64,000 bases of DNA from positions 250,385,252 through 250,449,251 of the forward strand of contig OW240912.1 of the NCBI GenBank assembly GCA_933207985.1, read 5' to 3'. The DNA comes from Pelobates cultripes (taxonomy: Eukaryota > Chordata > Amphibia > Anura > Pelobatidae). Below the pieces are notes generated by a model. It searched no databases and had not been told where the DNA came from. It worked only from the letters and a program-made list of their open reading frames with translations. The position numbers were made by a program, and so were the translations under genes. Of this stretch, positions 52,857-64,000 are shown in pieces (the first letter of the stretch is position 1; each line of letters begins with the position of its first letter).

Positions 52857-53411
52857 TTAAAGGGACACTATAGTCACCTGAACAACTTTAGCTTAATGAA
52901 GCAGTTTTGGTGTATAGAACATGCCCCTGCAGCCTCACTGCTCAATCCTCTGCCATTTAGGAGTTAAATCCCTTTGTTTATGAACCCTAGTCACACCTCC
53001 CTGCATGTGACTTGCACAGCCTTCCATAAACACTTCCTGTAAAGAGAGCCCTATTTAGGCTTTCTTTATTGCAAGTTCTGTTTAATTAAGATTTTCTTAT
53101 CCCCTGCTATGTTAATAGCTTGCTAGACCCTGAAAGAGCCTCCTGTATGTGATTAATATTTCAATTTAGAGATTGAGATACAATTATTTAAGGTAAATTA
53201 CATCTGTTTGAAAGTGAAACCAGTTTTTTTTTTATGCAGGCTCTGTCAATCATAGCCAGGGGAGGTGTGGCTAGGGCTGCATAAACAGAAACAAAGTGAT
53301 TTAACTCCTAAATGACAGTGAATTGAGCAGTGAAATTGCAGGGGAATGATCTATACACTAAAACTGCTTTATTTAGCGAAAGTAATTTAGGTGACTATAG
53401 TGTTCCTTTAA
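52857..53411. mobile_element. TTAA-type foldback element, 555 bases, complete
   Basis: TTAAAGGGACACTATAGTCA at the left pairs with the inverted right end, TTAAAGGAACACTATAGTCA. The arms remain complementary for well over 100 bases (GCAGTTTTGGTGTATAGA with GCAGTTTTAGTGTATAGA, and TAGGAGTTAAATC in both). No coding capacity. TTAA at both edges suggests mobilisation by a piggyBac-type transposase. Confidence 0.85.
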
Positions 53412-53864
53412 TAACCCCTTCAGTCACTTACTTGGGTCCAGCGCCGATGTCCCTCGGTGCTGGCTCAGCTCCACCCTTGCTCCTCCCCTGCTGCCGGCTT
53501 GCTGTCAGGGGAGACCTAATGCGCATGTGTGGCAATGGCCTTGCGCGCGCATTAGACCTCCTCATAGGAAAGCATTATTCAATGCTTTCCTATGGGGATT
53601 CCGGCGACGCTCGACATCCTCATGCAGAGCATGGGGACGTCGAACGTAATTTAAAACACTTTTGGTGCTGTAAGAATCCGGAAGCACCATCTAGCGGCCT
53701 TCTGAGAGACAGAAACTAGAGGTGGGATTAGCCCTGTAATCAAAACACTGCAGTTTCTCCAAAACCTTTGGTGTTTTGACTAACAGGGCTTAAGGGAGAG
53801 GGGCAAGGCACCCAGACCACTCAAATGCGCAGAAGTGGTCTGGGTGCCTACAGTGTCCCTTTAA
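53408..53864. mobile_element. TTAA-bounded element sharing its edge with the previous one
   Basis: Begins in the terminal TTAA of the element to its left and ends AGTGTCCCTTTAA. It is a longer relative of 19902-20245, with the same CCCCTTCAG start and GCACCCAGACCACT near the right end. Confidence 0.65.
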
Positions 53865-54084
53865 CTATAACAATTTACACCAGCAATGGAGGGCTATGAT
53901 AGGCTGAAAATTGTCAGCTAGCACTCCAAGCCAATCACTGCACCCACTGCTGCTCAAACTAATGCTTTCTCAGTAGCATTATCAGTACAAATAGGCTGCT
54001 GAGAACGCTTGTTTTTTATTAAAACATTAAAGATGGTTCACATGAAATGGAAGGACAGTTACAGTGCATAAAGTGTCCCTTTAA
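53861..54084. mobile_element. Third TTAA-linked segment
   Basis: Runs from the shared TTAA to AAGTGTCCCTTTAA. Its left end is not a clear inverted repeat of the right, so it is probably a remnant split by the neighbouring insertion. Confidence 0.45.
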
Positions 54085-54719
54085 CTTAGCCTAACACCAG
54101 ATCTTATTCTAACCATAAAATGTAATACATACCTTAACTCTAAATGCCATTCTGTCCCTTAATCTCCAACTTTAATGTCCATTCCTAGATCTGACCCTAT
54201 TGTTACCTCCAATTTCCTAACTCAGTCTAGACTGTAGTGCTGCACTAAACCTCGAGGTAACCCTTGCACACCACTGACCTTGAAAAGGGAATGTAAATGA
54301 ATAAGTGCAGGCGCAGCAAACCTAGACCACTAAGGAAACTGCAGACTGTGACAGCTACTACTCTCAGCCAGCCTACACAGTTACAGGTCTAGGTGCACAA
54401 ACATGACCGGGGCACAGACAGCAGACCTAGCAGCAGGTATGCTGTACACACAGTATAAAGAGGACAACAATAAGGTGTACAGAATTGGTACATTTCAGGA
54501 GCTGTGGATTGTAGTCTGGCTGTATATGAACGGTGTTGCAGTTCATACCTTTAAAGCTTATGCTTTGTTGTGGTTTTTTTTCTGACAACATAATCCATTT
54601 GTTCCACAATGCACTAGCTAGTTCATTAGTACCTAAAATGAAATATTGAACTTGAATATATTAGCCAATCAAGAAGGCTTTCACAAGATTTACTGAAACA
54701 GTAGGAACAGCTCCTTTTC

Positions 54720-54909
54720 ACACTCATAAAGCAAAACGATGTCTTAATCCACTGTATTCTTTAACTATTTATATAACAGGGACAGTCACAAAGGAAAACG
54801 AATGTTATGATTCACGGTGTTATTTAACTCTTTATATAAGAGACACAGTCACAGAGCAACAGCAATGTCAAGATCCACTGCTACCTTTCAGTCTTTATGT
54901 GACAGGGAT
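54720..54909 (+). repeat. Three-unit tandem repeat of about 63 bases upstream of ARHGAP6
   Basis: Units start near 54720, 54783 and 54846 and share a sequence like CAGTCACAAAG, AACGATG, ATCCACTG, TTTAACT, TTTATATAACAGG. They are diverged but clearly aligned at one period. It lies 530-720 bases before the ARHGAP6 start codon. Confidence 0.75.
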
Positions 54910-55439
54910 TCGTGCAACATGTGTAAGCCATTCCCCATGCTTTCAAGGAGTTAACAACTCCATGGGAATAAATGTGGAAATTGGAAAATCGGTGACAGGT
55001 AAATCACAGGAGGTCAGAACATACTAAGCACACTGCTGGGGGAGGAGTGGCTCAGCTAGGAGAGGGCTTTCAACTCCTTTCTATCTCCCCTGTTCTATAT
55101 GGGCTGTCCTGAAGGACTGTTGCAACAAAAGCTTAAAAAAAATAAAGGAATGTAACTTAGGATATACTAACTGGATACAAGCAAACACTGAATCGCGCTT
55201 TATCTAAAGTGGTTGCTGTAAGGAAGTGGTTTTCAGGGACCTGTATTAAAAATGCTGTGCTTTAAAGATATGATGGAATAAGATCCTGACTTGGGAGTTA
55301 GCTGCTATTGCTATAATTTAAGACTTCCATCTGGAAGACTCTCAGAGGCAACAGATCCACAGAGAGAGTGAGAAGTCCAATCAGCAAAGTCTGGAGTAAG
55401 GAGTAAAAAGCTGACAGCGAGGAGAGAATAACAAGAAGA
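54910..55439 (+). promoter_or_regulatory. ARHGAP6 5' flank and probable 5' untranslated region
   Basis: There is no convincing TATA box or CpG cluster. The last 120 bases are purine-rich (GAGAGAGTGAGAAG, GGAGTAAGGAG) and run into the start codon without an intervening in-frame ATG that I can see. Its role is inferred from position only. Confidence 0.4.
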
Positions 55440-55976
55440 ATGTCTGGACAGAATTTATTAAACAGTGTATTCTCCTGCTCATCACCAACAGCCCCCAAAG
55501 TGCTTTCTAAACACAAGCTCAGGCAGACTCGCAGCCTGGACCCAGCCATCATTCGCAACTATGGCAGCGATCTAGCAGAACATCCACTGGGGGAATATGA
55601 AGAGCACATCGCCGGCTGCAGCAGCCAGGGGAACAGGTGGCTAGAGGCTGATAGCTCGGGGGGCTCTATCCTGCCTCCAGGAGAATCCCCAGCCATGTCT
55701 AAATCCCTGCGGCTCAAGCCGAGACCCGTGCCTCTAGGCTCCTTCTCTACCCCATCAACGCCCCTAGAAAAATCCCCCTCCACCAGCTTCATCTTTGACT
55801 ACGAGGTTAGGGGGATCAAGAGGAATACTGCCTGGGACCTGCCCTTCCTGGCTCGCAGCCCTCTGGCTCTCACCCCCAGCGGCAGCACCAACAGCATCTT
55901 CTCCCCCAGGAAGTGGCTGCAGCAGAAGAAGGTCCAGCCCCAAAGCAGCCAGTCCTATATTGTGTGGAAGTCAGAG
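55440..55976 (+). CDS. ARHGAP6: ARHGAP6 first coding exon
   Basis: Encodes the N-terminal 179 residues of Rho GTPase-activating protein 6, which stimulates GTP hydrolysis by RhoA and affects the actin cytoskeleton. The exon begins MSGQNLLNSVFSCSSP and shares with human ARHGAP6 the blocks KLRQTRSLDPA (26-36), FSTPSTP.EKSPS (102-114), AWDLP (131-135), SPRKWLQQKK (155-164) and YIVWKSE (173-179). The middle is shorter than in mammals, with less Ala/Pro-rich sequence. The donor GTAGGA follows GAG in phase 0, at the same residue as the human exon 1 junction. The RhoGAP domain is encoded by later exons beyond the window. Divergent orientation to MSL3 matches human Xp22.2. Confidence 0.95.
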
Positions 55977-57356
55977 GTAGGATGCTGAGTTCACTGGTGT
56001 CTTAATAATCTTGTGATTGGATAATATATCAATGCATACATGTATATTGCCTGCAAACTCATATAGAGCTATTAGAAGATGTATGGAGATATTTTTATTA
56101 TTTTATTTTTTCTTGCATAACCCAGCATTACATGAATCACTAATAGTGGAATCCTGAATTTTCGCAGCCATGTGATACTATCAATAAAATGTTTCTTTTT
56201 GTCCACATGTACTGTGGAATAGGTGTTTTGACGTGTAGCATGCATGTTCATGTCAAAACACCTGCCATAGGGACCTTTCATCTGATTATGAAGTAGACTG
56301 ATCTAATGATTAGTTGATTGAGAAGATCATACAATTAGTTATGTCTCCTGTTTGTGTGTTGTGTAATATAGCATAGCTCATCTCTGCAGGAGAAATTGAG
56401 GTTGAGAGGAATAAGTGAACATGTCTGTCATGTTACATTTGTTTTTATGCAAAAAATAAGAATTGTGTGGCTCGGGGCCAAACTTTAGATTTGTGGCTTT
56501 TCCATGCAGCTCATAACACAAGTTGGATAAATCTTTTATTGTCTATGTAGGTATATTACATTGTCTAAGAGTGTTATCGATCCCTGTATGATCAATTCTG
56601 CTATCTATTGAACTTTGCTTGCTTTGTTAACATAGTGTTGGTTAAGAATCAATGTCAATTTTCCTACTTTTGACATGTGAATAAGTTGAATTGTATATGA
56701 AAAAGTATGATAAACATTTATTGTCAAATTGTTATTCTTTGTTGTATAATGTGGTTTTTCTGCCATTATCTTCATGTTGAAGCATATTTTATATAATCAA
56801 ATATATAATTCATGTCCATATTTTAATTGTACATGTTGCTTTTTAGGGAGTTCTGATATTTGACATTGAATGGCTTACATATGCCAGCAAATTTTTTTGG
56901 TCATACTATAGCAAAGAGAGGCATATATAAGTGTACATGTGTTTACATAGGAAAAGTAACATACTTAACTCATTATTAGTGTCTTCGTTCATGGATAAAC
57001 TGACTACTGCCAGACATAGGTGCCAGTGCACCAAAATAGTAAATTGTTTTTATTTTCAGGAATTTGTATAAAAAATAGACACAAATGTATAATTTTTTAG
57101 TTTACTTTATTGTACAGTTTCCAGCTATCCAGCATATATATCAGTGTCTACACTTTTTGTAATACGAAGTCACAATAGTACAATTTGTTTAAGCTACAGG
57201 TGCACAAGCAAAATATGACCAAACAGATCATTTTATGTTAGAAACTGCCCTTTTATTAATTAATTTCTAGTGGTTTTAAATGTACTTTCTATTATCCAAC
57301 GTGGGTAGTTGTCAAAAATGCAAGGTTCTCATGCCCAGTGTAAAACATATAATATC
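55977..57356 (+). other. Start of ARHGAP6 intron 1
   Basis: AT-rich intron with no mobile element I can delimit. Amelogenin lies inside this intron on the opposite strand in mammals, but no amelogenin exon was recognised in the 8 kb visible. Confidence 0.45.
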
Positions 57357-58570
57357 TGTGGCGGACCGCCTGGCTCCCCGACCAGGTGCCTCCCCCAGTC
57401 GATGCTCCTAGTGCACCCCGAGTACTTCCAGCATTCCACCAGACACCATCAGCCCTGTTGTCCCTACTTCCAGCGTTACAGCTTGGTTGGGGTCTCGCTG
57501 TCCTCCAACCACCCTGGACCTAAGACCACGATCCAGCTTCCAGTAGGTAGACCTCTCCTAGTCCAGAGAGCAAAGCAGGCTGCACTTACAAGAGCAAGTG
57601 ATTATAGCCCAGGGGAGTATCGTGATATGGCAATCCCCAGGGTAGATACAGCCGTTTTCCCCACACCCCATGAGATAAGACTCTATGTTAAGGGTAAGCA
57701 GGAACTCATTTATTGGTATCCACAACTGGCCTTATATGCAAGTCCCCATGCAAGGGGCACTCCCCCCTGGACCTGAGCGTAAACCACTGCAGAAACAAAC
57801 ACACGATTACAATGGCTCTCAGATTCAGGATACTACCATACATTAGACAATCCCTGCCCTGTGCCTGGGAGATAATTGGGTCATGGACTGTACTAACTCA
57901 ATTATCTCCAGGCAGAAAAATACACATTTTTATAAAACCCCCAAAATACCTTAAAACACACAAAGCCCCCACAAAAGTGACATCCCCTGACAGCCCTGAT
58001 CTGGGTGACCAACATATCCAAAAATCACCCAGATCAGTTTAGGGGTTCAGGAATTTTCTGGAAGTCTTATTTTTGACCAACCACACGCATGGTCCCATGC
58101 TCAAAACAGTTCCAGAGAATCACGGCTTGCAGTTGGCCTAGTTCGGTAGTTTGGAAAACAAACAAACTACCAAACATAGTCAATGTTCTTACCCTGGAGC
58201 TTGTTCCCCTCATCCAGACGAATGATTTGACCGAACAGTGCCCTTCTAAATTGTATAGAACCGAACGAAGGTGATGATGGAAGTCCAGAGGTGTTCGGGA
58301 GTTTTTGTGTCCGATTTTAGTTCCATGAGATTCATGCCCAAACACCACTGCCTGTGTTCATGCGAACAAGATGGCCGCCCCCCTCGTGGTTGTCCATAGG
58401 AATTGCGGCCACCCAGACGAACAATTAGAACACTGCAGTTAGAACCGTTCCAAGGTGTTAATAGGTGTTAACAAGCTCCCGGGTGGTTCCTGGTTCATGC
58501 GTCTGTTCGGTTCCCGAACAGGATAGCAAAAAGGCACGTAGTCCTGAGACAGGAGGCTGGCAAACAGGCC
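57357..58570 (+). mobile_element. LTR-like repeat, same family as 61388-62436
   Basis: Begins TGTGGCGGACCGCCTGGCTC and aligns with the start of the 61388-62436 copy read on the minus strand (TGTAACGGAACCGC, CCCCGACC, AGCTTGGTTGGGGTCTCG, CCAGCTTCCAGTAGGT). The right end was not placed exactly. The 155-codon frame inside has no known domain. Confidence 0.55.
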
Positions 58571-58819
58571 CCTTCAAGAACCAATGGCAAGGTTACTTGC
58601 TCCACAACATCCTATTCCTAATTACCCCTCACTATAAGTAATTACTTCAACCTTTAGCCCCCGTTTAACCCTATCCATACTTATAGCTTCCCACAACTCC
58701 CTCTAACATAACCTTCTCACAACTTCTTTCTATCCTAAATTTTTCCCCAAATTATAAACAAGGCTTTTGTTATAGGTGTGGTGACACAATGCACTGCATG
58801 CTTAAGAATATTGCAACAC

Positions 58820-59216
58820 TTAAAGGACATCTGTCATCACATTTTCACTTCTCCTTTTATAAAAGTTTGTTACATTTAATTACATTTCCTAATTTCTTTT
58901 TAAATGATATATATTGATTTTTTTTAATGAAAAAATTTAACTTTTTATCTAACTTAGCAGCTATTTTGGGTGAGACTCTTCTGTTATCTGGCCAACTAGT
59001 GCTCACCTTAACTTGCTTGTTGTTCTACATGAAACTGCACCAGCAGGCAAGTTAGGTTGAGCAGCAGTTGTTCGGATAACAGAGTCTGACCCAACATGGC
59101 TGTTCAGCCAGATTTAAAACAAAAATTCATAAAATAAAAAATATCATTATGTTTCATTAAATACAACTCACTTTTAAAAAATTAGAAGAGAAAATGTAAT
59201 GACAGTAGTCCATTAA
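58820..59216. mobile_element. TTAA-bounded MITE, 397 bases
   Basis: TTAAAGGACATCTGTCATCA at the left is matched by the inverted right end TTAATGGACTACTGTCATTA. TTAA is at both edges. No coding capacity. Confidence 0.75.
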
Positions 59217-59682
59217 TAATGAATAGCTCTACTGACAATTAAAACTCCCCATTATTATTGTGACATTTTAAATGTATATAATCAGAAACAACTTTAAGAT
59301 AGGTATTTATATTGTTCCCCATAAGCTTAATATTTATTTTTCTCTTGACATTTGGCTTTGTTTGATTGTAGGCTTGTGTGAGCAGTGCCCTTCTATATAG
59401 TCTGGTTTCCTAATTTTTCTATTAATATGATATAAAATATCCTCCTTGAGCATCATTTGTGTATTAGATAATTGGACTACATAGGGAAAACAGTATGATC
59501 CACTGCACTTTTCATATACTGGGTTATTTATTAAAGTCCAGACTAAGGATTGTCCAGGTCACTTGGAGTGCAATATATGTACTTTGTTTACTTACAAGTC
59601 TATTTTTAAGACTTTTCAATGTTTGGATTTTGCAATGTAGACTTCAAATTACCAATAATATATACCATAGGGAGCTGTAATC

Positions 59683-60140
59683 TCCCTGCTCTTCCTGCAC
59701 TGTTCCCTCGCGCGCCCTGAAATGACACCGGGAATCAGGATATGATGTCACTGTTGCCTATACGGCAGGAAGAGCATGAAGATTACATGAATCCCCAGGG
59801 AGAGGACCCACACTAGCTACACCAAAGATAGGGAGGCTGGGTGGGTTTAAATAAATAAATAAAAGAATGAAAAAATAACAATAATAAAATATATATAAAT
59901 ATATATATACACAGACAAATATATATATTTATTATTTGTGAGTATGTGAGAGAATGTGTGTTAGTGTGTCAATATGTGTGTGTGTCAGTGTGTGTATCTG
60001 AGAGTGTGTGTCTGTCTGTGAGTGTATGTCAGTATGTGTGTCTATAAGTGAGAATGTGGGTGTCTGTCATTAAAAGTATGTGTGTTGGATAACCAATGTG
60101 CGTGCCAATGAGTGCGTGTATAGATCAGTGGGAGTGTGTG
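59683..60140 (+). repeat. Interspersed module with TG minisatellite tail
   Basis: Module 59683-59850 (CTGCTCTTCCTGCACTGTTC, then GATAGGGAGGCTGGGTGGG) matches 42395-42620. It continues into AAATAAAT, a short TA run and degenerate TGTGTGTCTGTGAGTG units. Confidence 0.7.
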
Positions 60141-60639
60141 TGCTGAAAAGGATGGAAATGTTTAATTGAAAAGATAATTTTACTCAATTCATGTGATTAG
60201 TTATAATATGAATACAGGGCTGGCCCTAGGCGCCCTGTGCAAAAGTTCTTCACAGCGAACCCATATCCTCATCCTCCCTGGTCATATACCTTAATCCATG
60301 TATATGTGTGTGTATAGGAGTGTAGTGTTTGTATAGGGGATTTATTAAATTAATAATGATTTAAAAACAAATATTTATTCACCCTACTCTTTTACCTTGT
60401 ACCAGTGAAAGGGGAATGCTGATATCTCTGGTGGTCCAGTGTGCTGGGAATCTGTTCTGCTCCTTCACCGGGTGCAGACTATGAGTAACTGTCTCACAAG
60501 CTCAGACAAGCTTTCGTCTGGTAATCCATGGCAATGCACTGATTGGCCCAAGCGCAGAAGACAACTACTTATGGTCTGCCGCCAACAGAAGTGCAAGCCA
60601 GAGATGCCAAACTGCCTCCTCCGCATTAAAGACAGACAG

Positions 60640-61170
60640 TCACACACACACACACACACTCAGTAACAGGCAGACAGTTACACACACACACACAGACACT
60701 TACAGGTAGACAGTCACACACACAGTTAGAAGCAGCCGCACCACACTCAGTTACAGGCAGACAGGCAGACACACTCAGTTACAGGCAGTCAGACACACTC
60801 AGTAGATCCCCATCTGTCTTACAAGTGACAAGTCCCACAATAGTTTGCTAGCTGAGCATTTACAATTGGCCCATGCTTGCAGGGCTGTGTTTAGCATGAA
60901 GCAGTGTTTGTGTGTTTAAATGTAAGCATGCTTTTGTATGGAATATGTGTGTCTGAATGTTGTCTTTGGAATGCAGGTGTGCATTTGTGTGTAGTGTATA
61001 AACTGCCGCCCACAGATACACACATACACACACACACATTGATACACAACATACATGCAAATACACAGATACACACACTGACACATATACAGAGATACAT
61101 ACACGCATACACAGAGATACATACATGCATACACAGAGATACACACAAACTGACACACAGATATACAGAC
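60640..61170. repeat. CA-rich minisatellite cluster
   Basis: Units such as CAGGCAGACAGTCACACACA (60660-60800) and GATACATACACGCATACACA (61010-61170) flank a 200-base segment. Overlapping Cys/Val- and His/Thr-rich open frames here are artefacts. Confidence 0.85.
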
Positions 61171-61387
61171 ATTGTTGGGTAAGTGTGATAGGGTTTGGGG
61201 AGGAAAGTTTGATTTTCTTAATAAGCTAAATAAGTTATTTAGAACACATTTATTAATAAATAAGTTAGCAAGAAGTGAAACAAGTATGGTGTTTATGATG
61301 TATTTTAATATGCAATATTGGAACTTATTACTAGTTACTTTAAATTGGCAATTGCATTAAAAAGATATCATAAACTGTAATGTAAAA

Positions 61388-62436
61388 TGTGACGAAATGC
61401 CTTTTGTCACTGGATTGTTAGGTGACCCCGGCTGTTGGAGGAGCCTGATTGCCAGCCTCCTTCCTCATGACTATGGCCCTGGGTTGTATTGCCATTTAAA
61501 AAGAGTATTTGGGGTTTATTGGCTTTTAAAGACTATTTCTGCCCATTTGAATCCATGGGAAGGCGTGTCTCTTCCCCTCCCCCGTTTCCTGTCTCTTGTT
61601 CTCCTGCAAGGCGTTCTCCCAGGCACACTGCCAAACCAGTTGGAACTGACTGCTTTTGTCCCTCCTTGGTCTCTCAACAGCCCTTGCTATGCTTTACCCC
61701 ATGGCAAATTTACTCTGTTCGTGGGATCTGAGCGCTGTTCACCTATATTGGGCGCTCAGATCCGAGCTATCTAGGGATAGGTTAAATGTGAGGGTTCTGT
61801 GTAATATAATAAGAATTATGTATTTTTATATACTTTTACATATTTTTGCTGTTAGTGTAAAATGTAGATATTTTCTGTATCTGGAGATAATTGAGTTTAC
61901 TGCAGTGCCTGAAGCCAATTATCTCCAGGATGGAGAAGAGGGATTTCATTGTGTATGTGGGAGTGTTATTATGTTAATTAGTGTTTCCATTGGTTTGTGT
62001 CCCTTTTGTTGCAGTTTACCACCAGGTCCAAGGGGTGTGCCTCTGACCTGAAAACTTGTATATAAGGAGTAATAAACGCTCAGTGGAGTCAGATCATCTT
62101 GTACCTTCATGAAGTTTTGGCTCATGTTTGGGGGATTGGAGAACTACACTCTGGGGATTGCTATAATCACTATACTCCCCAGGGTATAATCACACTCTGC
62201 TAAGAGCTTGTTCCTGTTCCTGCTCTCTGGAATTCGGAGAGGTTGACCTACTGGAAGCTGGACCCTGGTCATGGGTCCAGAGTGGGTGGAGATGGCGAGA
62301 CCCCAACCAAGCTGCGGCGGTTCGTGGGAGTCTACAGTGGTTATGGTGTATGGGGGAGTGCTTGGAGTCCTCGGAAAGCACAAGGAGCATCCATCAACGG
62401 AAGGTACCCGGTCGGGGTGCTAGCGGTTCCGTTACA
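61388..62436 (-). mobile_element. LTR-like repeat, 1049 bases
   Basis: On the minus strand it runs from TGTAACGGAACCGC to CATTTCGTCACA, giving TG...CA ends with a short inverted TGTRACG. The flanks TAAAA and TTAAA are close but not identical, so no clean duplication is claimed. It shares CGCTCAGATCCCACGAACA with 35633-36562 and the first 200 bases with 57357. Confidence 0.6.
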
Positions 62437-62589
62437 TTAAATTAATAAAAAAGGTTGTCAATAATGTTTTTAAAATAAATATGACAATGTGAATATTGTG
62501 TTTGTAAGGAGGTGTGTATGAACTATTAATCTGAAGTATTAAAGTCACAAAATGAAAATATAATACATAATACATGTACATAATACACA

Positions 62590-62960
62590 CAATAGTTACA
62601 TACTAAAGACACTAAACACACATTTAAACATAGAAAAAACTGACACAAACACGTTTACACCCAGAGAACACTGACAAACTCGTACTTTACATACATAGAA
62701 AACTGATACACATCCAAACAACAGATACTGACACACACATAGGACACTGTCACACACATTTAAACACAGAGGAAATTGACACACACACATTTACCCACAG
62801 AGGACACTGACACATACACACTCATTGACAGAGACACTCACTGATTTGGCACACACTGACAGGCAGACACACACATTCACTCACAGACACACACACTCAC
62901 TGACATACTGATTTGACACACACTGACCGACACACATTCACTGACAAACACACATACAGT
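62590..62960. repeat. CA-rich minisatellite
   Basis: Degenerate GAGGACACTGACACACACA and CACTGACAGACACACAC units, the inverse complement of the TG minisatellites elsewhere in the window. Confidence 0.85.
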
Positions 62961-63327
62961 GACAGACACATACTCAGGCCTTGAGTGTTCCACATCTACA
63001 ACAGGTCTCGCAGCATTGGATCCCTGCATTCAAATAAACACAACAACACACAAACACATAACTGTATGCAAACAACAATATGACACAAAATGCACCTTTG
63101 CATTCAAAAGACAAAGATATGTACAAACACAAATACACCCCTACATGCACCCACTCATATTTCATACAAAAAAATGCATACATTCTAACACATAAACACA
63201 GTTTACAAAGACAACTGTGCAAGGATGTAGATCCTCAGCTGGCAAGGTATCATCTGAGTTGCACGACACCCTTGGCCACCCTTGTGCTAGAGGGAGACCC
63301 AAAAATTTATCAGGGTCCTATTTACAT

Positions 63328-63328
<1 letters not shown>

Positions 63329-63362
<34 letters not shown>
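63329..63362. repeat. GATA tetranucleotide microsatellite
   Basis: Eight perfect GATA-type units followed by GACA. Confidence 0.95.
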
Positions 63363-63363
<1 letters not shown>

Positions 63364-64000
63364 CAAAAAGAGCATAGAAAATTGTCTAATTTGTAATAAA
63401 AAAAAAAAGCACAACCATAAATTCAAACCTCCAGTATTTAATATTGAAATGTGCAGGTGAAGTAGAGAAACTCTTACCTCTGCTGCAATATTAAATAGCA
63501 GGTCATTTTACCATGATGATGTGCATGCACACGCACACAAGCATCTACTTGCCTTGAAATAGTGGGCATTCATGTGTGCCAGACATTTGTCCCCAGAAAT
63601 ACCAGCATTTAGTAGTAAAGCATAATCATGTCTTAGGGGTTTTCTGTGTTTACACATTCCTCCTGGTCTCTGGCTGCAACATTTGGTACTGCACTCTTAG
63701 GAACATTTAATACTGATTTCCTGGAAGTACAAGGAAGTGGTTATGTTTTTTACTTACTGCTGCTGCACATGTCACGCCGATAAACGTTTTAGTACAGTTT
63801 ATTAGGATAAGCGTTATGCTAACTGACACTAAATTGAAAGGTCCTCTTTAAATAAGTCAGGACAGTGGGACAGGATCAAAAATCGGGACTGTCCTGCCAA
63901 ACTCGGGGTGGTTGGGAGGCATGCTTAAGCCCAGCCACCTGTAGTGGCTGGAAATATATTACTATTTTCCTTATTCTACTTTCATCCTAAATTAGGAGGG
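63363..64000 (+). other. ARHGAP6 intron 1, right edge of window
   Basis: No exon or delimited element. The last 150 bases (CAGGACAGTGGGACAGGATC, CGGGACTGTCC) look like a common interspersed repeat, unassigned. Confidence 0.4.

Noticed and set aside
57309..57776. 155-codon plus-strand frame as a gene
   Set aside because: It lies in the LTR-like repeat, matches no protein, and is not kept open in the copy at 61388-62436.
60860..61182. Overlapping open frames of 80-98 codons
   Set aside because: Translations of CA/TG repeats, not genes.
55977..64000. Amelogenin nested in ARHGAP6 intron 1
   Set aside because: No exon resembling the amelogenin signal peptide or Pro/Gln-rich region was seen on the minus strand. 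Only the first 8 kb of the intron is visible.

Overview
This is eukaryotic, vertebrate DNA: split genes with GT-AG introns, LINE-1 and Penelope-type retroelements, Tc1/mariner remnants, short inverted-repeat elements and many microsatellites. The repeat mix (frog-type L1s, Penelope-like elements with a GIY-YIG domain, TTAA-bounded foldback elements beginning TTAAAGGGACACTATAG) suggests an anuran amphibian. That is an inference from repeat style and no species can be named.

Two host genes are present, arranged head to head. MSL3 (chromatin reader of the MSL histone H4K16 acetyltransferase complex) lies on the minus strand. Eleven consecutive coding exons (26082 down to 8991) give 461 codons in one phase-consistent frame and include a complete chromo-barrel cage and most of the MRG domain. 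The last roughly 60 codons were not found and probably lie beyond the left edge. ARHGAP6 (Rho GTPase-activating protein) starts on the plus strand at 55440. Only its 179-codon first coding exon and about 8 kb of its first intron are inside. The two genes are also divergent neighbours on human Xp22.2, so this is conserved synteny. About 29.4 kb separates the start codons.

Layout. 1-7391: an L1 retrotransposon with an intact 1268-codon ORF2, antisense to MSL3 and apparently inside its last intron, with an unusual 2.5 kb gap between ORF1 and ORF2. 8991-26082: MSL3, whose introns carry a long hairpin, two LTR-like segments, foldback elements and a decayed Tc1 transposase. 26083-26480: CpG-rich MSL3 promoter with three CCAAT boxes. 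26.5-55.4 kb: intergenic DNA built almost entirely of mobile elements: a mariner remnant abutting a consensus hammerhead ribozyme, a decayed L1 containing a second L1 tail with an 11-bp target duplication, TTAA foldback elements, an LTR-like repeat, a TA-flanked element, a Penelope-like element (15-bp target duplication) nested in another retroposed element (16-bp target duplication), a second decayed L1, and a chain of TTAA elements. 54.7-55.4 kb: a three-unit tandem repeat just upstream of ARHGAP6. 55977-64000: ARHGAP6 intron 1 with LTR-like repeats, a TTAA element and CA/TG minisatellites.

No tRNA, rRNA, CRISPR or operon-like structure was found. The most notable observations are the consensus hammerhead ribozyme at 28455-28494, the ORF2-intact L1 with its long inter-ORF spacer, and the clean nested insertions with perfect target-site duplications. 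All exon boundaries were read by eye from splice signals and protein similarity and have not been tested against transcripts.
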